DNA of 7,342 bases from Calditrichota bacterium (GCA_024278715.1 JAJRSN010000042.1:1-7342), one strand, 5' to 3'. Counted from the stretch's first letter, positions 1 through 5,728 are shown. A program made the numbers and translations. The notes: generated by a model from the sequence alone, not told the origin.

Positions 1-140
1 GGATTGGTTTCGGGATCTCCGCCTCCCATACGAGCAGCTACCGTGATTTCCTTAATCAATTTCGTAAAAATTCGACCGCGTTGCGCATCAACTTTTGCTT
101 TTTTGTGCTTAATAGAGTGCCATTTGGAATGACCGGACAT
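1..140 (-). CDS. yebC: YebC/TACO1 family protein, N-terminal part (cut by window edge)
   Basis: The minus strand from 140 encodes 46 complete codons and runs off the left edge. The protein opens MSGHSKWHSIKHKKAKVDAQ and continues with RGRIFTKLIKEITVAAR and GGGDPETN, the classic N-terminus of the YebC/PmpR/TACO1 family (DUF28, usually about 240-250 residues). Family members have been described as DNA-binding regulators and, more recently, as translation factors that help ribosomes through difficult stretches such as polyproline; which role applies here cannot be told from this fragment. The ATG at 140-138 is preceded by a perfect AGGAGGT (150-144), leaving four bases between AGGAGG and the start. 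It is transcribed away from the rest of the window. Only about one fifth of the gene is visible. Confidence 0.96.
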   Translation of the reverse strand, partial: MSGHSKWHSIKHKKAKVDAQRGRIFTKLIKEITVAARMGGGDPETN

Positions 141-167
141 AATACCTCCTTTTTTTCAAAGAGTTTA

Positions 168-196
168 AATTTAATAAATTTAGAAGGGGTTTTCAA
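168..196 (-). promoter_or_regulatory. Putative sigma-70-type promoter of yebC
   Basis: Reading the minus strand, TTGAAA (196-191) is separated by 17 bases from TAAATT (173-168). Transcription would start about 20 bases before the yebC ATG, just upstream of its AGGAGGT. Spacing is ideal, but the surroundings are very AT-rich, so chance matches are likely. Confidence 0.45.
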
Positions 197-354
197 AAGA
201 ATTTAAATGTTAATAAAATCTTTGATTTAGGTAAAAAATTCGTTTCGGTGCCGCGCATGCTAATGTTGCTAAAGCGTTAATTAATACGGAGCGGAAAGCG
301 AGAAGCGACGGGTGATGAGTAAGATTAAAGTTCTTTCAAGATTAAAGCGACTAA
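197..354. other. Intergenic stretch with no gene seen
   Basis: Upstream of the yebC promoter and left of repeat A there is no credible reading frame. The first part is AT-rich. From about 285 it becomes purine-rich, with loosely repeated words (GCGGAAAGCG, AGAAGCGACG, GTGATGAGTAAG) and a direct repeat AGATTAAAG (322-330 and 339-347). These look like decayed versions of the short-word arrays attached to repeat A. Confidence 0.5.
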
Positions 355-546
355 TGACAAAGTGACGAGTTTATAGGAAAGCATAGGGCAGAGAGCATAG
401 AGCATAGAGCATAGAGCAGAGGGCAGGAGTAGTAGGCAGAAAATAGTGGAATGTTTTTTTTAAGAGGGAAATGCTTTTTTATTTTCAAAAAAATAATTTG
501 GCTGAATTATTTAAGATTTTGAGTGATTGTGAAGATTACGCATTAC
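355..546 (+). repeat. Interspersed repeat, copy A
   Basis: This stretch recurs in inverted orientation as copy B (6963-6776) and copy C (7342-7211, continuing past the edge). Bases 405-536 match the reverse complement of 7211-7342 with no difference that I can find in 132 positions. Against copy B there are a few substitutions and one short rearranged patch near 421-436. The copy consists of a word array (GACAAAGTGACGAG), a 7-nt tandem array, then an AT-rich core (about 436-536) containing an 8-bp hairpin, AAATAATT 491-498 with AATTATTT 505-512. It ends in ATTACGCATTACG. No open reading frame or transposase is present. It is a non-coding interspersed repeat of unknown mobility. Confidence 0.9.
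381..429 (+). repeat. 7-nt tandem array, consensus GCATAGA
   Basis: Seven successive 7-base units can be read: GCATAGG, GCAGAGA, GCATAGA three times, GCAGAGG and GCAGGAG. This array is part of repeat copy A and is mirrored as TGCTCTA units in copies B and C. The units vary at only a few positions, which suggests slippage or repeated template use rather than selection for protein. Confidence 0.85.
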
Positions 547-602
547 GTGATAAATAACGAAGCGAGTCGGGGCTTCCGTGATTTGTTTCGATTTGGTCGT
601 CA

Positions 603-631
603 TTGAAAATTTAATATTGTTTTGATACATT
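603..631 (+). promoter_or_regulatory. Putative promoter of the ubiA-maf-corC cluster
   Basis: TTGAAA (603-608), a 17-base spacer and TACATT (626-631) lie 34 bases upstream of the prenyltransferase start. An alternative pair, TTGTTT (617-622) and TAATTA (639-644), has a 16-base spacer. No other promoter as good is seen inside the cluster, in line with one transcript from 666 to 3896. Confidence 0.4.
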
Positions 632-665
632 ACGCTTGTAATTATTTTGAGATGAGAGATTTGCC

Positions 666-1502
666 ATGATACGGCGCTTAAAAAATTTTTGGAACATCAG
701 TCGTCCATTAAATGTCTTTATCGCTTTTTTGACGATCTGGATTGCCGCCTTTATTTCTCCCGATTTTCATCTGAATTACAAATTGATTTTGGGCTCGATT
801 GCGGCGGCGTTGATTACCTGCGGCGCCAATATTGTTAATGATATTTTTGACGTGGAAATCGATCGGATAAATAAACCCCACCGCCCTTTGCCTAAGGGGA
901 CCGTTTCTATCCGCGAGGCGTGGATTTATTTTTCGCTTTCTTATGTTTTGGCGTTTATCCTCGCCGCTTTCTGCGATGCCGCAATGTTCGCGGTTGCCGT
1001 GATCATCGGAATTTTACTGATTGTTTACAGCGCCCGTTTAAAACGCACGGTGCTGTGGGGAAATTTAACGGTAAGTCTCGCCACAGCCGTTGCTTTTATT
1101 TACGGGGCAATGGCGGTCGGCGATTGGAAGATCGGATTAATTCCGGCGACTTTTGCTTTCTTTTTTCATCTGGGTCGCGAACTCATCAAAGACATGCAGG
1201 ATTTGGAAGGAGACCTGAAAAATAAAAGTATTACCTTTCCCGGAAAATTCGGCATTAAATCGTCCATAGTCCTGGTAAACATAATTTTTATTTTCTTGAT
1301 CCCGCTGACTGTTTTGCCGTATATTCTTCAGGTATATGGATTCGTTTATCTGATGATAGTAATCCTTGGGGTTCATACTGTCCTGATTTTCACGAACGTT
1401 TTTCTCTGGATCAGGAATGATCGGGTAACGCTGGGTCGAATCAGCCATTTGTTAAAACTGGATATGTTAATCGGCTTAATAGCAATATATTTTGGAACGT
1501 AA
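666..1502 (+). CDS. UbiA-family prenyltransferase, similar to DGGGP synthase
   Basis: This 278-residue polytopic membrane protein belongs to the UbiA superfamily, which moves a prenyl group from a polyprenyl diphosphate to an acceptor inside the membrane. The first Asp-rich motif is NDIFDVEIDRINKPHRPLPK (N58, D59, D62, D66) and the second is KDMQDLEGD (D176, D179, D183). Both should bind Mg2+ and diphosphate. Around them lie about eight or nine hydrophobic segments. The wording EIDRINKP-RP-PKG and REL-IKD-QD-EGD resembles archaeal geranylgeranylglyceryl phosphate geranylgeranyltransferase (DGGGP synthase, about 280 residues) more than UbiA or MenA as I remember them. Substrate assignment is inference; a quinone, chlorophyll-type or heme-type acceptor remains possible. 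The ATG at 666 has only a weak Shine-Dalgarno (GAGAG, 654-658). The gene heads the cluster, and its stop is one base before the maf ATG. Confidence 0.9.
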   Translation: MIRRLKNFWNISRPLNVFIAFLTIWIAAFISPDFHLNYKLILGSIAAALITCGANIVNDIFDVEIDRINKPHRPLPKGTVSIREAWIYFSLSYVLAFILAAFCDAAMFAVAVIIGILLIVYSARLKRTVLWGNLTVSLATAVAFIYGAMAVGDWKIGLIPATFAFFFHLGRELIKDMQDLEGDLKNKSITFPGKFGIKSSIVLVNIIFIFLIPLTVLPYILQVYGFVYLMIVILGVHTVLIFTNVFLWIRNDRVTLGRISHLLKLDMLIGLIAIYFGT

Positions 1503-1503
1503 A

Positions 1504-2112
1504 ATGTTAGTGTCCATGATCGAGAGTCTTGAGCGCATCGATGTGATTTTAGCCTCAGGCTCTCCGCGGCGGTACGAATTGTTAAAGTCGTTGGGTCTTA
1601 CCTTTAAGGTTGTTCCCAGCAATTGTCAGGAAGATCATGCGCCTCAAAAGGCGATGGAAGATGTGGTATTGCGCAACGCCAGAATTAAGGGCTTGGCGGT
1701 GGCAAAAGCGCATCCCGCTGCCTTGGTAATCAGCGCGGATACGATTGTAACCATTGACAACCGGATTATGGGCAAGCCGAAAAACGAAGAAGAAGCTTTT
1801 GAAATGCTTAAGGCATTGAGCGGTAAAACGCATTTGGTTTACACAGGAATCGGGCTTTTTCTTAATCGCTACGAGGCTTCTGCGTTGGATGCAGTTTGTA
1901 CAAGAGTAACTTTCAGAAATTTGACAGAAGAAGAAATATTGGCTTATATTAATACCGGCGAGCCTTTTGATAAAGCCGGCGGGTATGGTATTCAGGGGCA
2001 GGGCGCTTTGCTTGTGGAAGGCATACAGGGTTGTTATTACAATGTTGTCGGTCTGCCGCTGGCTCGTTTTTTTACAATGTTAAATGAATTTATGAAGCAT
2101 TTTGTAATTTAG
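1504..2112 (+). CDS. maf: Maf family nucleoside triphosphate pyrophosphatase (dTTP/UTP type)
   Basis: The 202-residue protein is a Maf/HAM1-like house-cleaning enzyme that hydrolyses non-canonical or surplus nucleotides to monophosphate and pyrophosphate in the cytoplasm. Signatures in order are LASGSPRR (residues 16-23), ISADT (77-80 region, D79), GKPK (K91), SGKTH-VYTG (106-115) and DKAGGYGIQG (156-165), close to the full family length. DKAG-YGIQG is the pattern of YhdE-type dTTP/UTP pyrophosphatases, whereas YceF-type m7GTP enzymes differ there. I place the start at ATG 1504, six bases after GGAA (1494-1497), which lies inside the end of the upstream gene. TTG 1492 and ATG 1516 are alternatives. 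Translational coupling to the prenyltransferase is likely, since only one base separates stop and start. Confidence 0.94.
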   Translation: MLVSMIESLERIDVILASGSPRRYELLKSLGLTFKVVPSNCQEDHAPQKAMEDVVLRNARIKGLAVAKAHPAALVISADTIVTIDNRIMGKPKNEEEAFEMLKALSGKTHLVYTGIGLFLNRYEASALDAVCTRVTFRNLTEEEILAYINTGEPFDKAGGYGIQGQGALLVEGIQGCYYNVVGLPLARFFTMLNEFMKHFVI

Positions 2113-2129
2113 CCCATAAAGGAAAACAG

Positions 2130-2504
2130 TTGAAAAAACGAATCTTAATAATCGATGATGATCCGAACATGCATCGGATTGTGGAACTGTATTTGCGAAA
2201 AGAACCTTTTGATGTGGATGGAGTCAGCAGCGGTCGGGTAGCATTGCACAAATTAACCGACCTGCAATACGATTTAATTATTACGGATATCCAGATGCCC
2301 GGAATGAACGGTGTTGAATTAATAAAAAAGATAAAAGAACGGTTTCCGAACATGCCCATCTTAATTTTATCAGCCTTTGAAGAGAGTCAATTTAACGGCG
2401 AATTGGGAGAATTTTCCGATTGGAGGATTATCCCAAAGCCTTTTAATCAAGTTACCTTAACTCAAGCGTTGTCCGAAATGCTCCGCGACAACAATTCAAA
2501 TTAA
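2130..2504 (+). CDS. Stand-alone receiver-domain response regulator
   Basis: The 124 residues are a single CheY-like receiver domain with no output domain. The acidic pocket is D10-D11 in the stretch LIIDDDPN, the phosphoacceptor is D53 in IITDIQMPGMNG, the switch serine is S81 in LILSAF, and the conserved lysine is K103 in PKPF. The aromatic switch position appears to be W98 (SDW). The start must be TTG 2130: the only downstream ATG (codon 14) would delete the acidic pocket, and AAAGGAAAA (2118-2126) gives a ribosome binding site just upstream. Such proteins relay phosphate or bind a partner after phosphorylation. No histidine kinase is in the window, so partner and output are unknown. It lies 17 bases after maf in the same transcript. 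Confidence 0.92.
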   Translation: MKKRILIIDDDPNMHRIVELYLRKEPFDVDGVSSGRVALHKLTDLQYDLIITDIQMPGMNGVELIKKIKERFPNMPILILSAFEESQFNGELGEFSDWRIIPKPFNQVTLTQALSEMLRDNNSN

Positions 2505-2531
2505 ACAGTGAAAATAACATCCGTAAAATCC

Positions 2532-2660
2532 ATGGAAAAATCAGAACAATCTCAAAACAGAACCGAATCGGGAATTTTGCTCCGAAAGATTAAACATAAA
2601 AAACGCCGCCGTTCGGAACCTGTTTGTCAAAGAGATTCTCTGCCAAAACGAATCGTTTAA
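2532..2660 (+). CDS. Possible small basic protein (doubtful ORF)
   Basis: The 183-base gap between the response regulator and the CorC-like gene contains one open frame in the operon direction. From ATG 2532 it encodes 42 residues, starting MEKSEQSQNRTESG, with a very basic centre (KIKHKKRRRSE), ending KRIV. An in-frame GTG at 2508, three bases after the upstream stop, would give 50 residues and allow translational coupling. Neither start has a clear Shine-Dalgarno. I do not recognise the protein, and it has no hydrophobic segment. The placement fits an operon member, but a frame this short may occur by chance; the bases could also simply be untranslated leader of the next gene. Confidence 0.3.
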   Translation: MEKSEQSQNRTESGILLRKIKHKKRRRSEPVCQRDSLPKRIV

Positions 2661-2687
2661 CAGAAACCAGAGGCTGAACCGGAACCT

Positions 2688-3896
2688 ATGAAGATATTTC
2701 TTGCATTTTTGGGCTTGTTTCTGTCGTTCTTATTTGCCGGTACCGAAGCGGCTTACACGATTTTTAACAAGATTCGTTTGGAAATCTGGAAAAAACAGAA
2801 CGTCCGGTTTTTGAAACCATTAATCTACTTTCAGGAAAAACCGGAAGATTTTTTTTCCACTATCTTATTCGGCAATAATATTTCAAATATCCTTGCCACT
2901 ACCTTTGCCACGGTTTTGCTTATTAAATTCATGGGAGAGGGCACTGCCTGGATTTTAATTACCGTAACCATTCTGATTGCCGGAGAAATCGTTCCCAAGA
3001 CTCTTTTCAGAAGCACGGTTAATATTGTAATCAGACCGGTGATGATTTTGATATACGGATTTTTTATTTTGTTCAACCCGATTATCAAATTCATCAACTT
3101 ATTGGTGGATGCTTTTCTTACGATCTTCAAAGTTAAACATGAATCAACCCGTGATTTTTATTCCAGAGACGAGCTGCAGATGCTGCTCAAAGAAGGCTAT
3201 GGCAGCGGAGTGATCGAAAAGCCCGAAATGAAATACATCAATAATATTTTGCACTTTGGCAGCGTAAAAGTAAAAGAAGCCATGACGCCGAGGACCGAAC
3301 TGATTGCGGCTCCCGAATCAGTTAACCTGGAAGAGTTAAAGAATATGTTTATTCGGCATAATGTAATGCATATTCCCGTTTACAAGGATAATCTTGACAA
3401 TGTTAAAGGCATTGTCTTTTTGTGGGCGCTCTTTAATTCCGCCAAAGATGTGGAAAGCGTGATTACCCCGATGGAGATGGTCCCGGAAAACATTAGCTGC
3501 GCTCAGTTGATGCACGAGTTTAAACAAAAAAACATTTCCGTGGCTCTTGTGGTTGACGAATACGGAGGCACGGCGGGTTTGGTTACCATGGATGATTTGA
3601 TCGACACCATGTTCGGAGATTTTCCCGAAGCCTTTGAAGAAGTCCCCAGAATACGGGCGTTGAACGATCATACATGGTTATTAGACGGTCGGTTTCCTTT
3701 GGATGAATTGAGCGAGCTTCTGGAGATTGATTTTCCCGAAGGAGATTATGAGACCATTGCTGGTTTGGTGCTGCAAAAATTAGGTCACATCCCCAAACCC
3801 GGCGAGACTGCTTTTTTCGACACTTTCAGAGTAGTGGTAACCCGCGCGTCGAAACACAAAGTTTTGGAAGTAAAGCTGATCAGGAATTTACAATAA
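2688..3896 (+). CDS. CNNM-CBS-CorC_HlyC membrane protein (hemolysin C / CorC family)
   Basis: The 402-residue protein has the full three-part architecture of the CNNM/CorB-CorC family. A membrane domain (CNNM, DUF21) spans residues 1-150, with the conserved GNNISNI (62-68) and GEIVPK (99-104) around the ion site. A CBS pair follows at about 195-310, with the hallmarks EAMTPRT (197-203) and VVDEYGGTAGLVTMDDL (288-304). The C-terminal CorC_HlyC (transporter-associated) domain holds ETIAGLVLQKLGHIPKPG (355-372). Bacterial homologues are Mg2+ transporters or exporters, with nucleotide binding at the CBS pair; the old name hemolysin reflects early misassignment. The ATG has only GGAA (2681-2684) at short range and AGAGG (2669-2673) further off. 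It is the last gene of the cluster, and its stop abuts a hairpin terminator. Confidence 0.94.
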   Translation: MKIFLAFLGLFLSFLFAGTEAAYTIFNKIRLEIWKKQNVRFLKPLIYFQEKPEDFFSTILFGNNISNILATTFATVLLIKFMGEGTAWILITVTILIAGEIVPKTLFRSTVNIVIRPVMILIYGFFILFNPIIKFINLLVDAFLTIFKVKHESTRDFYSRDELQMLLKEGYGSGVIEKPEMKYINNILHFGSVKVKEAMTPRTELIAAPESVNLEELKNMFIRHNVMHIPVYKDNLDNVKGIVFLWALFNSAKDVESVITPMEMVPENISCAQLMHEFKQKNISVALVVDEYGGTAGLVTMDDLIDTMFGDFPEAFEEVPRIRALNDHTWLLDGRFPLDELSELLEIDFPEGDYETIAGLVLQKLGHIPKPGETAFFDTFRVVVTRASKHKVLEVKLIRNLQ

Positions 3897-3918
3897 AAAA
3901 GCCGTCAAAATTGACGGC
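3895..3918 (-). terminator. Hairpin terminator shared by the convergent bTHX and corC-like genes
   Basis: GCCGTCAA (3901-3908) pairs with TTGACGGC (3911-3918). On the minus strand the stem is followed at once by six T residues (3900-3895), so it is a textbook intrinsic terminator for bTHX. For the plus-strand gene the same stem is followed by ATTAAGC and then TTTTTT (3925-3930), so termination there would be less direct. The run of A that forms the minus-strand T tract overlaps the plus-strand stop codon. Confidence 0.85.
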
Positions 3919-3919
3919 A

Positions 3920-4024
3920 TTAAGCTTTTTTCTGTTCTTTCCTTTTTCTCTTTCTCGGGCGGGTTTTCCCGTAAGAACCGCGAAAAATTTTACCGCGTCT
4001 TGTTCTGCGATCTCCTTTTCCCAT
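3920..4024 (-). CDS. 30S ribosomal protein bTHX (Thx/RPS31 family)
   Basis: The minus strand from ATG 4024 to TAA 3920 encodes 34 residues, starting MGKGDRRTRRGKIFRGSYGK and ending in an Arg/Lys-rich tail (TRPRKRKRKEQKKA). This nearly matches the short Thermus protein Thx as I remember it (GKGDRRTRRGKI-RG-YGK-RPRKK), which sits in a cavity at the top of the 30S head and stabilises RNA contacts there. Length fits the family (about 25-40 residues), with a slightly longer basic tail. GGAGG (4033-4029) lies four bases before the ATG, the same spacing as yebC. A terminator follows immediately. It is convergent with the corC-like gene and divergent from the trans-sulfuration gene. Its small size makes it easy to miss. 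Confidence 0.95.
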   Translation of the reverse strand: MGKGDRRTRRGKIFRGSYGKTRPRKRKRKEQKKA

Positions 4025-4061
4025 CAGTCCTCCATTGTTATTCAATGTACAAACCGGATGT

Positions 4062-4090
4062 AATTTATTAAATTAGATCGTAGCCTGCAA
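4062..4090 (-). promoter_or_regulatory. Putative promoter of the bTHX gene
   Basis: On the minus strand TTGCAG (4090-4085), a 17-base spacer and TAAATT (4067-4062) would start transcription about 30 bases before the bTHX ATG. The -10 hexamer is the same as in the proposed yebC promoter. The -35 lies inside a GCCTGC/GCAGGC inverted repeat (4083-4088 and 4112-4117), which could matter for control or be coincidence. Confidence 0.4.
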
Positions 4091-4174
4091 ATTCATTGCA
4101 AACAAACCGCCGCAGGCAATTTTTGCATTGTGGCTGAAACGGTGAAATTTTGTTTAAAAAAAGACCGGATCAGG

Positions 4175-4203
4175 TTGATTTTAAAGCATGCCCCTTCTAT
4201 ATT
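4175..4203 (+). promoter_or_regulatory. Putative sigma-70-type promoter of the trans-sulfuration gene
   Basis: TTGATT (4175-4180), a 17-base spacer and TATATT (4198-4203) form a good match to the housekeeping consensus. The transcript would begin near 4210, leaving a leader of about 33 bases that carries GGAG (4231-4234) before the ATG at 4243. Such a short leader leaves no room for a SAM riboswitch or T-box. Confidence 0.6.
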
Positions 4204-4242
4204 ATTTTTGTTAGCAAATTCTCAAGAAACGGAGTTTTTGAC

Positions 4243-5442
4243 ATGGAGAATAATGAATTGAAAAAATATTCATTTTCGACATTATGTGTTCACGGTTCTG
4301 GAGGAGCCGATCCTACGACAGGCGCTATAAGCATTCCCATTTACCAGAGTTCCACGTTTAAATTTAAAAGCGCTCGCCACGGAGCTCAGCTATTCGCCGG
4401 CGAGAGGGAAGGCTATGTTTATACACGCTTGGGCAATCCGACTCAGGCAGCCTTTGAAAGGGAAATGGCTTTTTTGGAAGGTGGAGAAGCGGCTCTGGCT
4501 TTTGCTTCCGGAATGGGCGCCATCTCCAGCGTGATTTTTGCGCTTTGCAAATCGGGCGAAAATCTTGTTTCTACCAATACATTGTACGGAGGGACCCACA
4601 ATTTTTTCAAAGAGACCCTTCCACGCTTTGATATTGACGTTCACGAAGTGGATACAACCAATCTCGAAAATGTTATCAACGTTATTGACGACAAAACGCG
4701 TTTGCTCTATATCGAAACACCGGCAAACCCGACTTTAACTATCACCGATCTTAAAGCCTGCGCCCGCATTGCCCGCGATTATCAGATTCCTCTGGTGGTG
4801 GATAATACATTCCCGACTCCGTATTTTCAGCGTCCTTTGCAAATGGGCGCCGACATCGTCATACATTCGGCGACAAAATACATCGGCGGACACGGCGATA
4901 CGGTTGCCGGCGTTGTTGTGGGCAAAAAGGATTTTATCGACGAATTGCGGGGTAAATTTTTACGCGACCTCGGGGCTGTTATCAGTCCTTTAAATGCCTG
5001 GCTTTTAGTGCGCGGTTTGAAGACTTTAGCCATACGGATGGAAAAGCATCAGCAGAATGCCATAAAAATAGCGAAATTTTTACAATTCCATCCTAAAATA
5101 AAAAGGGTTTGGTATCCGGGACTAACGACTCATCCGCAGCACGAACTCGCCAAAAAACAGATGGACGGATTCGGCGGAATGGTCAGTTTCGAAATTCAGG
5201 GGGGACGACGGGCAGGTGAACAACTGATGAACGCCGTTAAACTTATTACACTTGCCGTAAGTCTGGGCGATGTGGATTCACTTATCGAACATCCGGCTTC
5301 CATGACACATTCCACTTATTCCGCCGAAGAATTAGCCGAATGTGGAATAACGGAAAGCCTTGTACGGCTTTCGGTCGGCATTGAAGATGCAAGAGATTTG
5401 ATCGAAGATCTTTCTCAGGCTTTGCGTAAGGTTAAGGTCTGA
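4243..5442 (+). CDS. PLP-dependent trans-sulfuration enzyme, methionine gamma-lyase-like
   Basis: The 399-residue protein is a Cys/Met metabolism PLP enzyme (fold type I). Family landmarks fall where expected: Y60 and R62 in VYTRLGNPT (phosphate contacts from the neighbouring subunit), Y115 in TLYGGT, D187 in VVDNTF (pyridine nitrogen), S209 and T211 before the Schiff-base lysine K212 in HSATKYIGGHGD, S340, and R375 for the substrate carboxylate. Length and numbering agree almost exactly with Pseudomonas methionine gamma-lyase (398). However, the catalytic Cys of those lyases (YGC) is Gly117 here, and its Lys-Asp pair reads R241-D242. Cystathionine gamma-lyase, cystathionine gamma-synthase and O-acetylhomoserine sulfhydrylase therefore remain possible. 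I start at ATG 4243 because GGAG is eight bases upstream and a -10 box lies inside the longer TTG-initiated frame from 4150. Confidence 0.93.
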   Translation: MENNELKKYSFSTLCVHGSGGADPTTGAISIPIYQSSTFKFKSARHGAQLFAGEREGYVYTRLGNPTQAAFEREMAFLEGGEAALAFASGMGAISSVIFALCKSGENLVSTNTLYGGTHNFFKETLPRFDIDVHEVDTTNLENVINVIDDKTRLLYIETPANPTLTITDLKACARIARDYQIPLVVDNTFPTPYFQRPLQMGADIVIHSATKYIGGHGDTVAGVVVGKKDFIDELRGKFLRDLGAVISPLNAWLLVRGLKTLAIRMEKHQQNAIKIAKFLQFHPKIKRVWYPGLTTHPQHELAKKQMDGFGGMVSFEIQGGRRAGEQLMNAVKLITLAVSLGDVDSLIEHPASMTHSTYSAEELAECGITESLVRLSVGIEDARDLIEDLSQALRKVKV

Positions 5443-5453
5443 AACTTTAAGTG

Positions 5454-5534
5454 ACGGTCTCCGGAGTCTGGTCGGCTGACCACCGACCCTTTGGCCTTCG
5501 TCCCGGAATAGAGCAACTCCGGAGACCGTTTTTT
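5454..5534 (+). terminator. Large-loop terminator after the trans-sulfuration gene
   Basis: ACGGTCTCCGGAGT (5454-5467) pairs perfectly over 14 bases with ACTCCGGAGACCGT (5516-5529), followed by a run of six T (5529-5534). The enclosed 48 bases are not random: TGGTC and GACCA (5469-5473 and 5478-5482) can form a small inner hairpin, and GGTCGG with CCGACC (5470-5475 and 5483-5488) offers an alternative. Each outer arm also contains the self-complementary octamer CTCCGGAG. It sits 12 bases after the stop codon. Termination is the simplest role; a processed small RNA is also conceivable. Confidence 0.8.
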
Positions 5535-5621
5535 ATATCAGCAAATAGACCCTGAAAAATCTTCGCAAGTTTCGTAAAAACGTAAATCCGCTTTTTTCCG
5601 CCGAATATCTTACATTACGTA

Positions 5622-5650
5622 TTGTAAAAACCGGACGCATTCTTTAATTT
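5622..5650 (+). promoter_or_regulatory. Putative promoter of UDP-glucuronate decarboxylase
   Basis: TTGTAA (5622-5627), a 17-base spacer and TAATTT (5645-5650) lie between the preceding terminator and the gene. They would give a leader of about 72 bases before ATG 5729. The match is moderate and the region is AT-rich. Confidence 0.35.
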
Positions 5651-5728
5651 TCTTAAGCGACGTAAAACTAAATAAATATGCTTATAGTCCGAATATTTCG
5701 GGGCAACTCAATTACATGGAGAAAAAAT

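Noticed and set aside
197..245. Homology between GATTTAGGTAAA (225-236) and AATTTAGGTAAA (7155-7166) as a fourth shared repeat segment
   Set aside because: The match is about a dozen AT-rich bases and does not extend, so chance is a sufficient explanation.
381..429. CRISPR array
   Set aside because: The units are 7 bases long with no spacers, and no cas gene is present.
4150..4242. 31-residue N-terminal extension of the trans-sulfuration enzyme from TTG 4150
   Set aside because: The extension contains the proposed promoter, has no family similarity, and ATG 4243 has a well-placed GGAG.
4204..4242. SAM riboswitch or T-box in front of the sulfur amino acid gene
   Set aside because: The likely transcript leader is only about 33 bases, too short for either, and no terminator-antiterminator pair is seen.
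5678..5728. 17-residue N-terminal extension of the UDP-glucuronate decarboxylase from ATG 5678
   Set aside because: The Rossmann strand starts at MRVLVTGG from ATG 5729, which has GGAG at seven bases; the earlier ATG lacks a ribosome binding site.
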